Shown: positions 16,693 through 26,408 of the stretch, piece by piece
Position numbering within the stretch: the stretch's first letter is position 1
Layout of the letters: every line of letters begins with the position of its first letter
DNA from: CAVXHQ01 sp963789535
GTDB lineage: Bacteria; Pseudomonadota; Alphaproteobacteria; Rhodobacterales; Rhodobacteraceae
Direction: 5' to 3'
NCBI GenBank assembly: GCA_963789535.1
Contig: CAWBKU010000003.1
Coordinates: 310,001-374,000, forward strand
DNA length: 64,000 bases
Translations under genes and position numbers: made by a program
Notes under the pieces: model-generated
Seen by the model: the letters and a program-made list of their open reading frames with translations, nothing else
Told to the model about the DNA's origin: nothing
The model's database searches: none

Positions 16693-19167
16693 ATGGCGCG
16701 GGTCTTTCGCTGGCTCTTGAACATAGCAACCGGGCTGATCGTGCTGGGCCTCGCGGCGCTGGCACTCATCTATTACTTCGCCTCGCGCTCGCTGCCCGAC
16801 TACGACCGCACGACACAGGTCGCGGGCCTGTCGGCCCCGGTCGAGATCGTGCGCGACAACGCCAACGTGCCGCATATCTTCGGCGGATCGGACGCGGACG
16901 TGTTCTTTGCGTTGGGCTACGCCCACGGTCAGGACCGGATGTGGCAGATGCTGGTGCTGCGCCGGATGGCGCAGGGCACCATGTCCGAGGTGTTCGGCCC
17001 GTCGACCGTCGAGGCCGACATCCTGGCCCGCAGGCTCGATCTCTACGGCCTCGCGACCCGCGACGTGACAGCGCAGGACGCGGAAACGCAAACCGCGCTC
17101 ACCGCCTATGCGGCGGGCGTGAATGCGTGGCTGGCCGAGGTGAATGCCGGCGCGCGCGGACGCGGCGCGCCCGAGATGTGGCTCTTCGACATGCCGGTCT
17201 CGTTCTGGACGCCCGCCGACAGCCTCGCCATCCTCAAACTGATGGCGCTGCGCCAGTCGACGGGGTTGCAGGACGAGGTGCTGCGCGCGCGCGTCAACCT
17301 CCTTCTCGGCCCCGAGCGCGTCGCCGACCTGATGCCGGACGCGCCGGGGCCTGCCATCGCTGCCCTGCCCGCCTACGCCAGCCTCGTGCCCGGCATCCTG
17401 CCCGACCCCGACCTGCGGCGCGCCGACCTCGGACCGCTGTCGCCGGTGTCCGCGCGTGGTTTCGCCAGCGCGTCGAACGCCTGGGCCGCCGGTCCCAGCC
17501 GGTCGACCTCGGGCTCGACCCTGCTCGCCAACGATCCCCACGTCGCGCTGACCGCGCCGTCGCTGTTCTACCTCGCGCGGCTGGAACTGGCGTCGGGCGG
17601 CGTCATCGGCGCGACGATCCCCGGCATGCCGCTGATCCTCGCGGGCCGCAGCGCCGACCTCGGCTGGGGCATCACGGCAAGCTATCTCGACGATCAGGAC
17701 GTCTATATCGAAGAGGTGAACCCGGCCAACACCGACCAGTACCGGATCGAGAACGGCGAATGGGAGGCGTTCCGCGGCCGCTCGACGATCGTGAACATCG
17801 CGGGGGAGCCCGGCATGTCGGTGCGCCTGCAATGGTCGCGCAACGGGCCGGTCCTGCCGCCCGAGATCTTCGATCTCGGCACGATCCGCCCGCAGGGCCA
17901 TGTCACCACGCTGCGCTGGACCGCCCTCGAGCCGGGCGACACCTCGATGTCGGCGGCGATGGCGCTGATGCGCAGCCACGACGTGACCGAGGCGCTGAGC
18001 GTGACCGAGGGGTTCGTCGCCCCCTCCAACAACCTCGTCCTCGCCGACCGCAACCGCATCGCCATGGTCACGGTCGGCGCCATGCCCGCCCGCGATCCGG
18101 GCAATTACACCCAAGGGCGGATGCCCGTGCTGGGCTATATCCCCGAGAACCGCTGGACCGGCATCCGCCCCGCCAGCACCAATCCGCGTTACGTCGACCC
18201 GCCCGGCGGCCTCATCGGCAACACCAACAACAAAGTCGTGGACCGCCCCTTTCCCAACCACGTCTCGTTCGACTGGGGCGACACCCAGCGGGTGCAGCGC
18301 TGGCAGTTCCTGATGCAGGGCCGTCAGGTCCACAACCGCGAAAGCTTCGTCGACGCGCAGCTCGACACCGTAAGCATCACCGCGCGGTCCCTCCTGCCGC
18401 TGGTCGGGGCCGATCTGTGGTTCACCGGCGACGCCGCCCCCGAGGGCACGCCCGAACGGCAGCGCCAGCGCGCGCTGGCGCTCCTCGCCCAGTGGAACGG
18501 CGAGATGAACGAGCATCTGCCAGAGCCGCTGATCTATGCCGCCTGGATGATGTTCCTGCAAGAGCGGCTGATCCGCGACGAAACCGGCCCGCTGTCGCGC
18601 GAATTCACCACCGTCGAGCCGGTCTTCATCGCCCGGGTGTTCCGGGACGTGGACGGCGCCGGCGCGTGGTGCGACGTGCTGCAATCGGCCCCGACCGAAA
18701 CCTGCACCGACATGGCACGGCTGGCGCTGGACGATGCGCTGGTCTGGATCGCCGAAACCTGGGACGGCGAGTTGGAGAGCCTGCGCTGGGGCGATGCCCA
18801 TGTCGCCCAGCAGGACCACCCGACGCTGGGCGCGGCGCCGTTCTTTTCATGGTTCGTGAACCTGCGTCAGAGCACCAGCGGCGGCGACGACACGCTGATG
18901 CGCGGTCTGACGGCGGGCGCCGGCGCCGCCCTGCCCTTCGCCAACGTGAACGGCGCGGGCTATCGCGGGGTCTACGACTTCGCCGATCCGGACAGTTCGG
19001 TCTTCATCATCTCGACCGGCCAGTCCGGCCATCCCCTGTCGCGCTATTACGACGACATGGGAGAGTTGTGGCGGCGCGGCGAATACGTGCCGATGTCGCT
19101 CGATCCTGCGCTGGCGCGGGCCGGCGCGGTCGGGGTGACGGTGCTGGAACCTGCGGCCGCGCCGTAG
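16693..19167 (+). CDS. penicillin acylase-family Ntn hydrolase
   Basis: Large (824 aa) N-terminal-nucleophile hydrolase of the penicillin acylase/acyl-homoserine-lactone acylase family. An N-terminal hydrophobic segment (about 7-29) would export or anchor it. The precursor alpha part contains VEIVRDNANVPHIFGGSDADVF and GYAHGQDRMWQM; autoproteolysis would occur before Ser261 in ASASNAWAAGPSRS, which becomes the nucleophile. Other family marks are LLANDPHVAL, GWGITASYLDDQDVY, the NNLVLADRN Asn segment and GNTNN. Natural substrate (beta-lactam, AHL or other amide) is not predictable. It is divergent from the dehydrogenase gene and convergent with the DUF1353 gene. Confidence 0.9.
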   Translation: MARVFRWLLNIATGLIVLGLAALALIYYFASRSLPDYDRTTQVAGLSAPVEIVRDNANVPHIFGGSDADVFFALGYAHGQDRMWQMLVLRRMAQGTMSEVFGPSTVEADILARRLDLYGLATRDVTAQDAETQTALTAYAAGVNAWLAEVNAGARGRGAPEMWLFDMPVSFWTPADSLAILKLMALRQSTGLQDEVLRARVNLLLGPERVADLMPDAPGPAIAALPAYASLVPGILPDPDLRRADLGPLSPVSARGFASASNAWAAGPSRSTSGSTLLANDPHVALTAPSLFYLARLELASGGVIGATIPGMPLILAGRSADLGWGITASYLDDQDVYIEEVNPANTDQYRIENGEWEAFRGRSTIVNIAGEPGMSVRLQWSRNGPVLPPEIFDLGTIRPQGHVTTLRWTALEPGDTSMSAAMALMRSHDVTEALSVTEGFVAPSNNLVLADRNRIAMVTVGAMPARDPGNYTQGRMPVLGYIPENRWTGIRPASTNPRYVDPPGGLIGNTNNKVVDRPFPNHVSFDWGDTQRVQRWQFLMQGRQVHNRESFVDAQLDTVSITARSLLPLVGADLWFTGDAAPEGTPERQRQRALALLAQWNGEMNEHLPEPLIYAAWMMFLQERLIRDETGPLSREFTTVEPVFIARVFRDVDGAGAWCDVLQSAPTETCTDMARLALDDALVWIAETWDGELESLRWGDAHVAQQDHPTLGAAPFFSWFVNLRQSTSGGDDTLMRGLTAGAGAALPFANVNGAGYRGVYDFADPDSSVFIISTGQSGHPLSRYYDDMGELWRRGEYVPMSLDPALARAGAVGVTVLEPAAAP

Positions 19168-19189
19168 GATGGGCAATCCTGCCCAACCT
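19166..19189. terminator. bidirectional hairpin overlapping both stop codons
   Basis: Inverted repeat AGGATGGGCA / TGCCCAACCT (one mismatch) with loop ATCC. It covers the stop of the acylase gene and the stop of the convergent DUF1353 gene, which are only 20 bases apart. Confidence 0.6.
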
Positions 19190-20060
19190 ACAGGGTGATC
19201 GCCGCGTTCTCGAGCAGATGCTCGCCACCCGGGATCAGGCCGAGGCACTCGGCGATGGCGCGCGTCAGCGGGATCCGGTCGCCGTATTGCAGGAAGAAGT
19301 TCATCGGATGGCGCGCCCGCGCCAGATCCTCGAGGTTGCCGAGCGTTTCCTCGAGGTCGTCGGTGACGATGTCGTTGCGCGCTTGCAGGATCTCCCAGAC
19401 CGCGAGCAGGTCTTCGGCGGCGGCATCGGAGGTTCCCGATTCCAGTTCGTCGACCCGTGCGCCGTCGAAATCGGCGAGCGTGTAGGAGCCGTTTATCAAC
19501 GGATCGCGGCTGAGCGTGACCGTGCCCGTCAGCGCGGTCTGCGGCGCCTCGATGTAATCGCAGCGCCCGTCGCAGTTCTCGGGCAGCACCAGTTCGGCCC
19601 AATGGCCGCCGAAGGTGTAGACCGCGTAATACATCAGGTAGGCCTTCTGCGGCTCGACGCCCTCGTCGAGCAGCGCATAAAGGAACGCGCGGTGCGTTTC
19701 GCGCCACGGACGGACCCGGTTCTCGGGCCAGGTGTAGTGGTCATGCAGGATGGCGGGACGGATGAACCCGGGCGTATAGGGCGTGCCGATGATGTCCCAC
19801 ATCGCCCGGGGGATCGAGGCGCCGTTCGTGGTGCCGATCGGTCGCGACGTCTCGTCATAGGCGGATGTCTGCCACATCAGACCGGTGGCGGCGGGCACGT
19901 AGGTCACGGGTTCGGAGACGAAACAGACGAGATCCGCGCTCTCGGTGCAGCCCGCGGGAAAGAGTTGCGGGTTTCCCGCAAACTGTCCGGGGTCCACCGC
20001 CGGACCGACACAGGCCACCAGGGCAAAAGGAAACATGACGAAGGGCACAGGAAAACGCAT
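19188..20060 (-). CDS. DUF1353-type lipoprotein
   Basis: Protein of 290 residues with a lipoprotein signal peptide: hydrophobic run then the lipobox LVAC near residues 14-17. The family core is TNGASIPRAMWDIIGTP, followed by GFIRPAILHDHYTW, the conserved pattern of DUF1353 (seen in some phage and bacterial proteins; the His/Asp arrangement suggests a hydrolase-like site, unproven). The C-terminal 80 residues are an acidic extension. ATG 20060 is the start before the lipobox. Sits downstream of hflX with no obvious functional link. Confidence 0.75.
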   Translation of the reverse strand: MRFPVPFVMFPFALVACVGPAVDPGQFAGNPQLFPAGCTESADLVCFVSEPVTYVPAATGLMWQTSAYDETSRPIGTTNGASIPRAMWDIIGTPYTPGFIRPAILHDHYTWPENRVRPWRETHRAFLYALLDEGVEPQKAYLMYYAVYTFGGHWAELVLPENCDGRCDYIEAPQTALTGTVTLSRDPLINGSYTLADFDGARVDELESGTSDAAAEDLLAVWEILQARNDIVTDDLEETLGNLEDLARARHPMNFFLQYGDRIPLTRAIAECLGLIPGGEHLLENAAITL

Positions 20061-20139
20061 CTGAAAACTCCGGTACGACGATCGGCATGATAGCAAGGAC
20101 CGGCGCGCAATTCGATACAGGAAATCCATGCCCGCCAGA

Positions 20140-20157
20140 GGCGCCGGCCCCGACGCC
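20140..20157 (-). terminator. possible terminator after hflX
   Basis: On the minus strand, GGCGTCGG / CCGGCGCC form an 8-bp stem with one mismatch immediately after the hflX stop. Loop is very short, so confidence is low. Confidence 0.35.
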
Positions 20158-21588
20158 TTAGCCGCGCGCCCGTTCGACGTGGAACCTGCCCGCCTGTTCG
20201 TCCGACCAGCGCACATCGACCTGCCAGCCGTCGGCGGTGTCGCGCGTCGCCTGCACGACATGCTGCGCCTCGAGCCAGGCCAGCGCCCGCCCCTCGGCCC
20301 AGCCCAGCAGCAGCGTATCGTCGCGGGTCTTGGGCGCGAGCAGCGCCTCGATGGCGGCGACGAGCGCGTCGAGCCCCTCGCCCGTGACCGCCGAGATGGG
20401 CATCGCGGCATCGCGGCGCGGCGCCTCGGCGACGAGCGCTGCGCGGGCATCGGCGCTCAGCAGGTCGATCTTGTTCCAGACCTCGATCTGCGCCACGTCC
20501 TCGTCGACCTCGAGGCTGGCGAGGATCGCCTTCACCTCCGCCATCTGCCCGGCGGTCTCGGCATGGCCGATATCGCGCACGTGCAGGATCAGGTCCGCCT
20601 CCAGCACCTCCTCGAGGGTCGCGCGGAACGCGGCGACGAGTTCGGTGGGCAGCGCCGAGATGAAGCCCACGGTATCGGACAGGATGATCTCGAGGCCCTG
20701 CGGCAGCGTCAGCCGCCGCATCGTCGGATCGAGCGTGGCAAAGAGCATGTCCTTGACGAACACGTCCGCGCCCGTGAGGCGGTTGAACAGCGTCGACTTG
20801 CCGGCGTTGGTGTATCCCACCAGCGCCACGATCGGATAGGGCACCTTGGCCCGTGCGGCCCGGTGCAGCGTCCGGGTCTTCACGACCTTTGCCAGTTGCC
20901 GCTTGAGCGACATGATCTGCATATCGATGGCCCGCCGGTCGGCCTCGCGCTGCGTCTCGCCCGGCCCGCCGACGAACCCCATGCCGCCGCGCTGCCGCTC
21001 GAGGTGGGTCCAGGCCCGCACCAGGCGCGTCCGCTGATAGGTGAGGGCCGCCATCTCGACCTGCAACACACCCTCGCGGGTGCGGGCGCGGTCGGAAAAG
21101 ATTTCGAGGATGAGGCCCGTCCGGTCGAGGATCTTGACGCCCCATTCCTCCTCGAGGTTGCGCTGCTGCACCGGGCCGACGGTGCCGTCGATGAGCGCCA
21201 GCTCGACCCCCTCGGCCTTCATCTGCGCCTTGAGTTCCGCGATCTTGCCCTTGCCGAAGAACATCCCCGGATGCACCCGCGGCAGCTTCACGATCTGCCC
21301 ACCGGTCACGGCGAGGCCCGGCAGCGCCTCGGCCAGCGCCAGAGCCTCCCCGAGGGCGGGTTCTGCCGCGCGGCGGTCCGCCCCGATGCGGATATCGGGA
21401 TGGATCACGAAGGCGCGGGTGACTTTCTCGGCCCGGTCGACCCCTTCGCGGGCGGCGCGGCGGACCTTGACGAAATCGTCGGCATCGGCCTCGGCGTCGA
21501 GGATCGCGTCGATATCCGTCTCTGGATTTGGCTCGGTTCCCGGCCGCCCGCGCTCTTCGGGGCCCTCCCCCTCGTCAGGTGCGCCCAT
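20158..21588 (-). CDS. hflX: ribosome-splitting GTPase HflX
   Basis: TRAFAC-class GTPase that binds the 50S subunit and can split stalled ribosomes. In the 476-residue product the HflX N-terminal domain contains GPVQQRNLEEEW and the glycine-rich linker LERQRGGMGFVGGPGETQ; the G domain has G1 GYTNAGKST, G3 DTVGFI and G4 NKIDL. ATG 21588 lies three bases after the hfq stop, the conserved hfq-hflX arrangement. An acidic N-terminal extension (about 40 residues) precedes the conserved part. Confidence 0.95.
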   Translation of the reverse strand: MGAPDEGEGPEERGRPGTEPNPETDIDAILDAEADADDFVKVRRAAREGVDRAEKVTRAFVIHPDIRIGADRRAAEPALGEALALAEALPGLAVTGGQIVKLPRVHPGMFFGKGKIAELKAQMKAEGVELALIDGTVGPVQQRNLEEEWGVKILDRTGLILEIFSDRARTREGVLQVEMAALTYQRTRLVRAWTHLERQRGGMGFVGGPGETQREADRRAIDMQIMSLKRQLAKVVKTRTLHRAARAKVPYPIVALVGYTNAGKSTLFNRLTGADVFVKDMLFATLDPTMRRLTLPQGLEIILSDTVGFISALPTELVAAFRATLEEVLEADLILHVRDIGHAETAGQMAEVKAILASLEVDEDVAQIEVWNKIDLLSADARAALVAEAPRRDAAMPISAVTGEGLDALVAAIEALLAPKTRDDTLLLGWAEGRALAWLEAQHVVQATRDTADGWQVDVRWSDEQAGRFHVERARG

Positions 21589-21591
21589 GCG

Positions 21592-21825
21592 TCAGTCTTC
21601 GCCTTCGTAGAGGCTGATCGGCTGCGACGGCATGATCGTGGAAATCGCGCTCTTGTAGACGAGCTGGCTTTGCCCGTCGCGGCGCAGCAGAACGCAAAAG
21701 CTGTCGAACCAGGTGATGACACCCTGCAACTTGACGCCGTTGATGAGGAAGATCGTGACCGGCACCTTGGTCTTGCGGACGTGGTTGAGAAACGCGTCCT
21801 GAAGGTTCTGCTTGTCCGAGGCCAT
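21592..21825 (-). CDS. hfq: RNA chaperone Hfq
   Basis: Sm-like RNA chaperone, 77 residues. Complete Sm1 (QDAFLNHVRKTKVPVTIFL with INGVKLQGVI) and Sm2 (LVYKSAISTI) motifs, with the proximal-site residues Q, F and the Y/K-S pair present. The short C-terminal tail (PSQPISLYEGED) is typical of alphaproteobacteria. Followed three bases later by hflX. Confidence 0.97.
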   Translation of the reverse strand: MASDKQNLQDAFLNHVRKTKVPVTIFLINGVKLQGVITWFDSFCVLLRRDGQSQLVYKSAISTIMPSQPISLYEGED

Positions 21826-21999
21826 TACGAGTAACCCTTGTTCTTGCGCCGCTTGTTATGGCGTGTTCTTGACGTGCCCGTGCCGCCGCAGGAAGGCAGG
21901 CGAAGGGAATTGCGCGCAGTATGTCGCGCGCGCCGCGAACATTAAAGCGCAAAAGAAACCGGGGCGTGGGGCGTTGCCGCAGGGCGACAGACCCACCCG

Positions 22000-23523
22000 T
22001 CAGCGGCGCCAGAACTCGGGGTTGAGAAGCGCGATGAGCGCCAGAAGTTCGAGGCGCCCGAGGATCATCGTGACGGCCACGACGACCTTTGCCGCATCCG
22101 GCAGGCCCGAATAGAGGATCGGACTTTCGGCCGCCACATCGGCCAAGGGGCCCGTCGTCGAAATGGCGGCCACGGCCAGCACCATCGATGTCTCGAACTG
22201 CACCCCGGTCAGCGACAGCGCCAGCATCACCGCCGTGATGGTAAGCGCGAACAGCATGAAGAAGATCCACGAGATATAGGCGCCCTGCCGCCGGATGCGG
22301 CGCGCCTCGCCACCGCCGCCGCCGATCGAATGGGGATGGATCAGTCGTTCCAGCTCGCGCTCGCCGTGCATCGCCAGCGCGTAGACCCGCAGCAGCTTTA
22401 CCCCGCCCGCGGTCGTGGCCACGCCGCCGCCGATAAGGGCGAGGCCCACCAGCACCAGCCCCGGCGTGCCGAGGCCCGACCAGTCGCGCGCGCCCAGCCA
22501 GTCGAAACTCTCGAACCCGGTCGAGGTCAGGAACGACATGACCGTGAAGAGCGCACCCCAGAGGGCGTTCAGTCCGGTCGCGGCGCTGTAGTTCGACCCC
22601 TCCTCCAGCGCGCCGACGAAATGTCGCAAGAAGAGGAGCGCGGTCACGGACCCCACCAGGACGACCGCCAACCGTACCTCGGGATCCTGCGTGATCCCCG
22701 CGCCGTCATCGCTGAACAGCCCGCGCGAGAACGTCAGGCGCGAGATCGCAAAGGTCATGAAGACAAAGATGAGCACCTCGCCCGCGAACCCCGAAGCCGC
22801 GTATTGCAGCCCGCCGATCGGCGAGATCCCGGAGGTCGACAGCACCGACATCGCATGCGTCACCGCGACGATCGGCACCTCGCCCGCGATCAGCAGGCCC
22901 ACGACGAGAATGGCCGTCAGACCGGCATAGATCGGCGTCAGGATCATCGCATAGCGTGCCAGACGGTGCGCCGGATCATCGCCGCGGCGGCCCTGGATAT
23001 GGGTCGGCGCGGCGCCCGTCGCGCGCCCCCGTGCCCGCACCTCGAACCCGCCGATGTTCATCGGCGCCAGAATGGCCACGGCAGTCACCCAGATCAGCAG
23101 CCCCCCCATCCACCCGACCAGCGCCCGCCACAGGTGCAGCGAGGTGTTCAGGCGGCCGGCGTTGTCATAGAGCGTGGCGCCGGTGGTGGTGAAGGAGGAC
23201 ACCATCTCGAACCAGGCGTTCAGGAAGGTCGTGCGCCCGGCCACCTCCATGAACGGCAGCGCAAAGAACACCGGCAGCGCGGCAAAGGCGGCGAGCAGGG
23301 CGGTCAACTGGCTGCGCAACACGTTCGGCGGTGCATACCCTTGGGTCGCGATCCCCAGAACGAGCGTGAGCACCGAGCCGATGATCGCCCCATAGAGGAA
23401 CACCCGCGCCGTCGGCTCGTCGTCGAAGGCGATCATCGCATGCGCGGCCGGCACCAGCATCGACAGCGCCCCGATCCCCATGAGCAGGACGAAGAACGGC
23501 AGCGCCGTGATCCGGGCCATCAT
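22000..23523 (-). CDS. trkH: Trk potassium uptake channel subunit TrkH
   Basis: Pore subunit of the Trk K+ uptake system, 507 residues with many hydrophobic segments. Selectivity-filter-type repeats are visible: SSFTTTGATLY, LSTSGISPIGG, SFLTSTGFESFDW and ISTTGPLADV. GGVATTAGGVKLLR is the loop after the third repeat. ATG 23523 (or 23520, three bases later) follows GGAGG by about ten bases. It lies 20 bp downstream of trkA, so the two are cotranscribed; TrkA is the cytoplasmic regulator of this channel. Confidence 0.95.
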   Translation of the reverse strand: MMARITALPFFVLLMGIGALSMLVPAAHAMIAFDDEPTARVFLYGAIIGSVLTLVLGIATQGYAPPNVLRSQLTALLAAFAALPVFFALPFMEVAGRTTFLNAWFEMVSSFTTTGATLYDNAGRLNTSLHLWRALVGWMGGLLIWVTAVAILAPMNIGGFEVRARGRATGAAPTHIQGRRGDDPAHRLARYAMILTPIYAGLTAILVVGLLIAGEVPIVAVTHAMSVLSTSGISPIGGLQYAASGFAGEVLIFVFMTFAISRLTFSRGLFSDDGAGITQDPEVRLAVVLVGSVTALLFLRHFVGALEEGSNYSAATGLNALWGALFTVMSFLTSTGFESFDWLGARDWSGLGTPGLVLVGLALIGGGVATTAGGVKLLRVYALAMHGERELERLIHPHSIGGGGGEARRIRRQGAYISWIFFMLFALTITAVMLALSLTGVQFETSMVLAVAAISTTGPLADVAAESPILYSGLPDAAKVVVAVTMILGRLELLALIALLNPEFWRR

Positions 23524-23543
23524 GAGGGAAACGCCTCCATCGC

Positions 23544-24920
23544 CTAGAAGAAGTCGATCGAGACCTGCAACAGACGCTCGACCTCCGGCACGTCCGCCGA
23601 CATCGCGAAAATCGCGATGACATCCCCCTCCTCGACGCGAAGCGCCGCCGTCGGCTTGACCATCCTGCCGTCCTTGAGGATGCCGCCGACCAGCACGCCT
23701 TCGGGAAAGGCGATGTCGCCGATCCGGTTGCCCGAGATCGGCGACGTGCCCAGAACCATCGCCTCGATCACCTCGGCCTCGCTGTCGCCGATCGAATAGA
23801 CGCCGCGCACCCGCCCGTGCCGGATATGGCGCAGGATCGACGAGACGGTGGTGGCGCGCGGGTTGATATAGGCGTCGATGCCCAACGGTCCCATGAGGGG
23901 GGCGAGCGTCGGATCGTTGACGAGGCAGATCGCCATCCGGCACCCCATCTCCTTGGCGCGTACCGCGGCGAGAAGGTTCACCTTGTCGTCGTCGGTCACG
24001 ACGAGGATCGCATCCGCCGTCGTCACCCCGGCCTCCTCGAGGATCGCCGCCTCGAGGCCGTCGCCGTTGAGCACGATCGTCCGTTCGAGGGCGTCGGCGG
24101 CGGCCTCTGCCGCTGCGCGGTTGCGTTCGATGATCCGCACGCGCGTGCGGTCGGTCCGCGCCTCGAGCGTCCGCGCGACCCGCAGCCCGACGTTGCCGCC
24201 GCCGACGATGACGATCCGCTCCTGCTTGGTATGCTTCTTGCCGAAGATTTCGAGCGTCCGCGCCATGTCGGCGGTGTCGGTGAACACATAGCAATCGTCA
24301 CCGACGAAGATCTGGTCGCCCGCGGCGGGGGCGAACAGGGTGCCGTCGCGGCGGATGCCGACGACGATGGCCTGAAGCGTCGAAAAGAGTTCGGTCAACT
24401 GCCGCAGCGGCGTGTTCACCACCGGACAATCGGCGTCGATGGTGATCCCGATGAGCTGCGCCTTGCCCTCGAAGAAGCTCTCGGTGTCGAAGGTCGCGGG
24501 CGCCGCGAGGCGTTGTAGCGCCGCCTCGGCCACCTCCTTTTCGGGCGAGATCACCACGTCGATCGGCAGGTGGTCGCGGCGGTAGAGGTCGGCATAGATC
24601 GCGTCGAGATAGCTCTGCGCCCGCAGCCGCGCAATCTTGCGCCGCACCCCGAAGATCGAATGGGCGACCTGGCACGTCACCATGTTCACCTCGTCCGAGT
24701 GGGTCGCGGCGATGATCATGTCGGCGTCGCGCGCGCCCGCACGGTCGAGGACATCCGGATAGGACGCGAACCCGGTGACGCCCTGCACGTCGAGGCTGTC
24801 GGTCGCGCGGCGCACCAGATCGGGGTTGTTGTCGACGACCGTGACGTCGTTGCGCTCTCCCGCAAGCTGGCGCGCGATCTGCCAGCCGACCTGCCCCGCG
24901 CCGCAGATAATGACTTTCAC
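23544..24920 (-). CDS. trkA: Trk system NAD-binding regulator TrkA
   Basis: Cytoplasmic K+-uptake regulator with two tandem RCK_N/RCK_C units. The first Rossmann motif is VIICGAGQVGWQIA at the N-terminus, the second RIVIVGGGNVGLRVA near residue 233. GTG 24920 is chosen because AGGAG precedes it by six bases and the resulting 458 aa is the standard TrkA length; longer in-frame extensions upstream have no ribosome site. Follows ntrX by 69 bp and precedes trkH, the order common in Rhodobacterales. Confidence 0.95.
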   Translation of the reverse strand: MKVIICGAGQVGWQIARQLAGERNDVTVVDNNPDLVRRATDSLDVQGVTGFASYPDVLDRAGARDADMIIAATHSDEVNMVTCQVAHSIFGVRRKIARLRAQSYLDAIYADLYRRDHLPIDVVISPEKEVAEAALQRLAAPATFDTESFFEGKAQLIGITIDADCPVVNTPLRQLTELFSTLQAIVVGIRRDGTLFAPAAGDQIFVGDDCYVFTDTADMARTLEIFGKKHTKQERIVIVGGGNVGLRVARTLEARTDRTRVRIIERNRAAAEAAADALERTIVLNGDGLEAAILEEAGVTTADAILVVTDDDKVNLLAAVRAKEMGCRMAICLVNDPTLAPLMGPLGIDAYINPRATTVSSILRHIRHGRVRGVYSIGDSEAEVIEAMVLGTSPISGNRIGDIAFPEGVLVGGILKDGRMVKPTAALRVEEGDVIAIFAMSADVPEVERLLQVSIDFF

Positions 24921-24989
24921 CGGGGGCTCCTGTGCCGGGCACGTTCCGCCGACGGCTTGCACCCGGGGCGGGGCAAGGTCAACGCCCGG

Positions 24990-26384
24990 CTACACCTCCT
25001 CGACATGCGCCACCCTGCCGCCCGACTTCGACGTCGTGACCACGCCCAGCGACTTCAGCTTGCGGTGCAGCGCAGAGCGTTCCATCCCGACGAAACTCGC
25101 CGTCCGGCTGATGTTGCCGCCGAAACGGTTGATCTGGGTCAGCAGATACTCCCGCTCGAACAACTCGCGCGCTTCGCGCAGCGGCAACGTCGCAAGGCCG
25201 CCCGACAGGACCACGCGGCCTTCCTCGGCGCCGGTATCCTCGACCGAGGGGAGTTCCCTGGCACTGATCGGTCCGGTATTTTCCCCAAGGATCAGAACGC
25301 GCTCCATGACGTTCTTCAACTGCCGCACATTGCCGGGCCAGATCATCGTCTGCAACAGCGCGCGGGCATCCTCGGCCAGTTTGCGCGCCGGCAGACCCTG
25401 TTCGCGGTTCAGCATGTCGATGAAATGTTCGGCCAGCAGCGGAATGTCCTCGCGCCGCTCCTCGAGGGACGGCACCGGGATCGGCACGACGTTGAGGCGG
25501 TGGAAAAGTTCCTGCCGCAGCGTCCCCTCCTGGATCGCGAGGTTCAGATCCTTGTTCGAGGACGAAATCACCCGCAAATCCACCTGCACCTTCTCGGCGC
25601 CGCCGACCCGCTGGAAACTCTGGTCGACCAGCACCCGCAGGATCTTCGACTGCGTGCCCAGCGGCATCTCGGCGACCTCGTCGAAATAGATCACGCCGCC
25701 GTTCGCCTGTTCGAGCAGCCCCTTGTCGACACCGTTCGCGCCCTCGATTCCGAACAGCACCTCCTCCATCCGGTCCGGCTCGATCGACGCGGAACTGACG
25801 GTGACGAAGGGGGCGGAGGCGCGGTTCGAGTTGGCGTGGATATAGCGCGCCGCGATCTCCTTGCCGGACCCCGGCGCGCCGGTCAGCATCACCCGGCCAT
25901 TGGATTTCGTCACCTTGTCCAACTGGTTGCGCAAGCTCTTGAAGATGGCGCTCTCGCCCAGCATCTCGCTGGGGGGCGCATCGCCGCGCTTGAGCTCGAT
26001 GTTCTCCCGGCGCAGGCGCGACGTCTCCATCGCCCGTTTGATGACCACCATGAGCTGGTCGATGTTGAACGGCTTTTCGATGAAATCGTAGGCGCCCTGC
26101 TTGATCGCGGCCACCGCGATCTCGATGTTGCCATGCCCCGAGATGATGACGATCGGAATATCCGGGTGCTCGCGCTTCACCGTCTTGAGGATGTCGATCC
26201 CGTCCATCCGGCTGTCCTTGAGCCAGATGTCGAGGATCATGAGCGCCGGGGGTTCCTTGGCGATCTCGGCCATGCACTGGTCCGAGGTTCCGGCCAGACG
26301 TGTCTGGAATCCCTCGTCTTTCAGGATATCCGAGATCAGTTCGCGGATGTCGCGCTCGTCGTCGGTGATCAGGATGTCGCTCAT
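24990..26384 (-). CDS. ntrX: nitrogen-type response regulator NtrX (no GAFTGA loop)
   Basis: Response regulator of the NtrYX pair, 464 residues. Receiver domain with phospho-acceptor Asp52 (LMILDIWLKD) and K near IEKPFN; AAA+ domain with Walker A GAPGSGKE and Walker B GVIYFDEVAEM; C-terminal Fis-like HTH (GGNISRTASFVGMERSALHR). The loop that contacts sigma-54 (GAFTGA) is missing: after EVLFGIEG the sequence goes to ANGVDKGLLEQ. NtrYX influences nitrogen, respiration and envelope genes in alphaproteobacteria. Lies 24 bp after ntrY. Confidence 0.95.
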   Translation of the reverse strand: MSDILITDDERDIRELISDILKDEGFQTRLAGTSDQCMAEIAKEPPALMILDIWLKDSRMDGIDILKTVKREHPDIPIVIISGHGNIEIAVAAIKQGAYDFIEKPFNIDQLMVVIKRAMETSRLRRENIELKRGDAPPSEMLGESAIFKSLRNQLDKVTKSNGRVMLTGAPGSGKEIAARYIHANSNRASAPFVTVSSASIEPDRMEEVLFGIEGANGVDKGLLEQANGGVIYFDEVAEMPLGTQSKILRVLVDQSFQRVGGAEKVQVDLRVISSSNKDLNLAIQEGTLRQELFHRLNVVPIPVPSLEERREDIPLLAEHFIDMLNREQGLPARKLAEDARALLQTMIWPGNVRQLKNVMERVLILGENTGPISARELPSVEDTGAEEGRVVLSGGLATLPLREARELFEREYLLTQINRFGGNISRTASFVGMERSALHRKLKSLGVVTTSKSGGRVAHVEEV

Positions 26385-26408
26385 GTCTGCCGCTCCTTTT
26401 GCCGGGGC

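Noticed and set aside
16017..20090. very long open frame antisense and out of frame across the dehydrogenase, acylase and DUF1353 genes
   Set aside because: GC-rich codon bias keeps shadow frames open; the product is Arg/Pro/Gly-rich and without domains, while the real genes have clear families.
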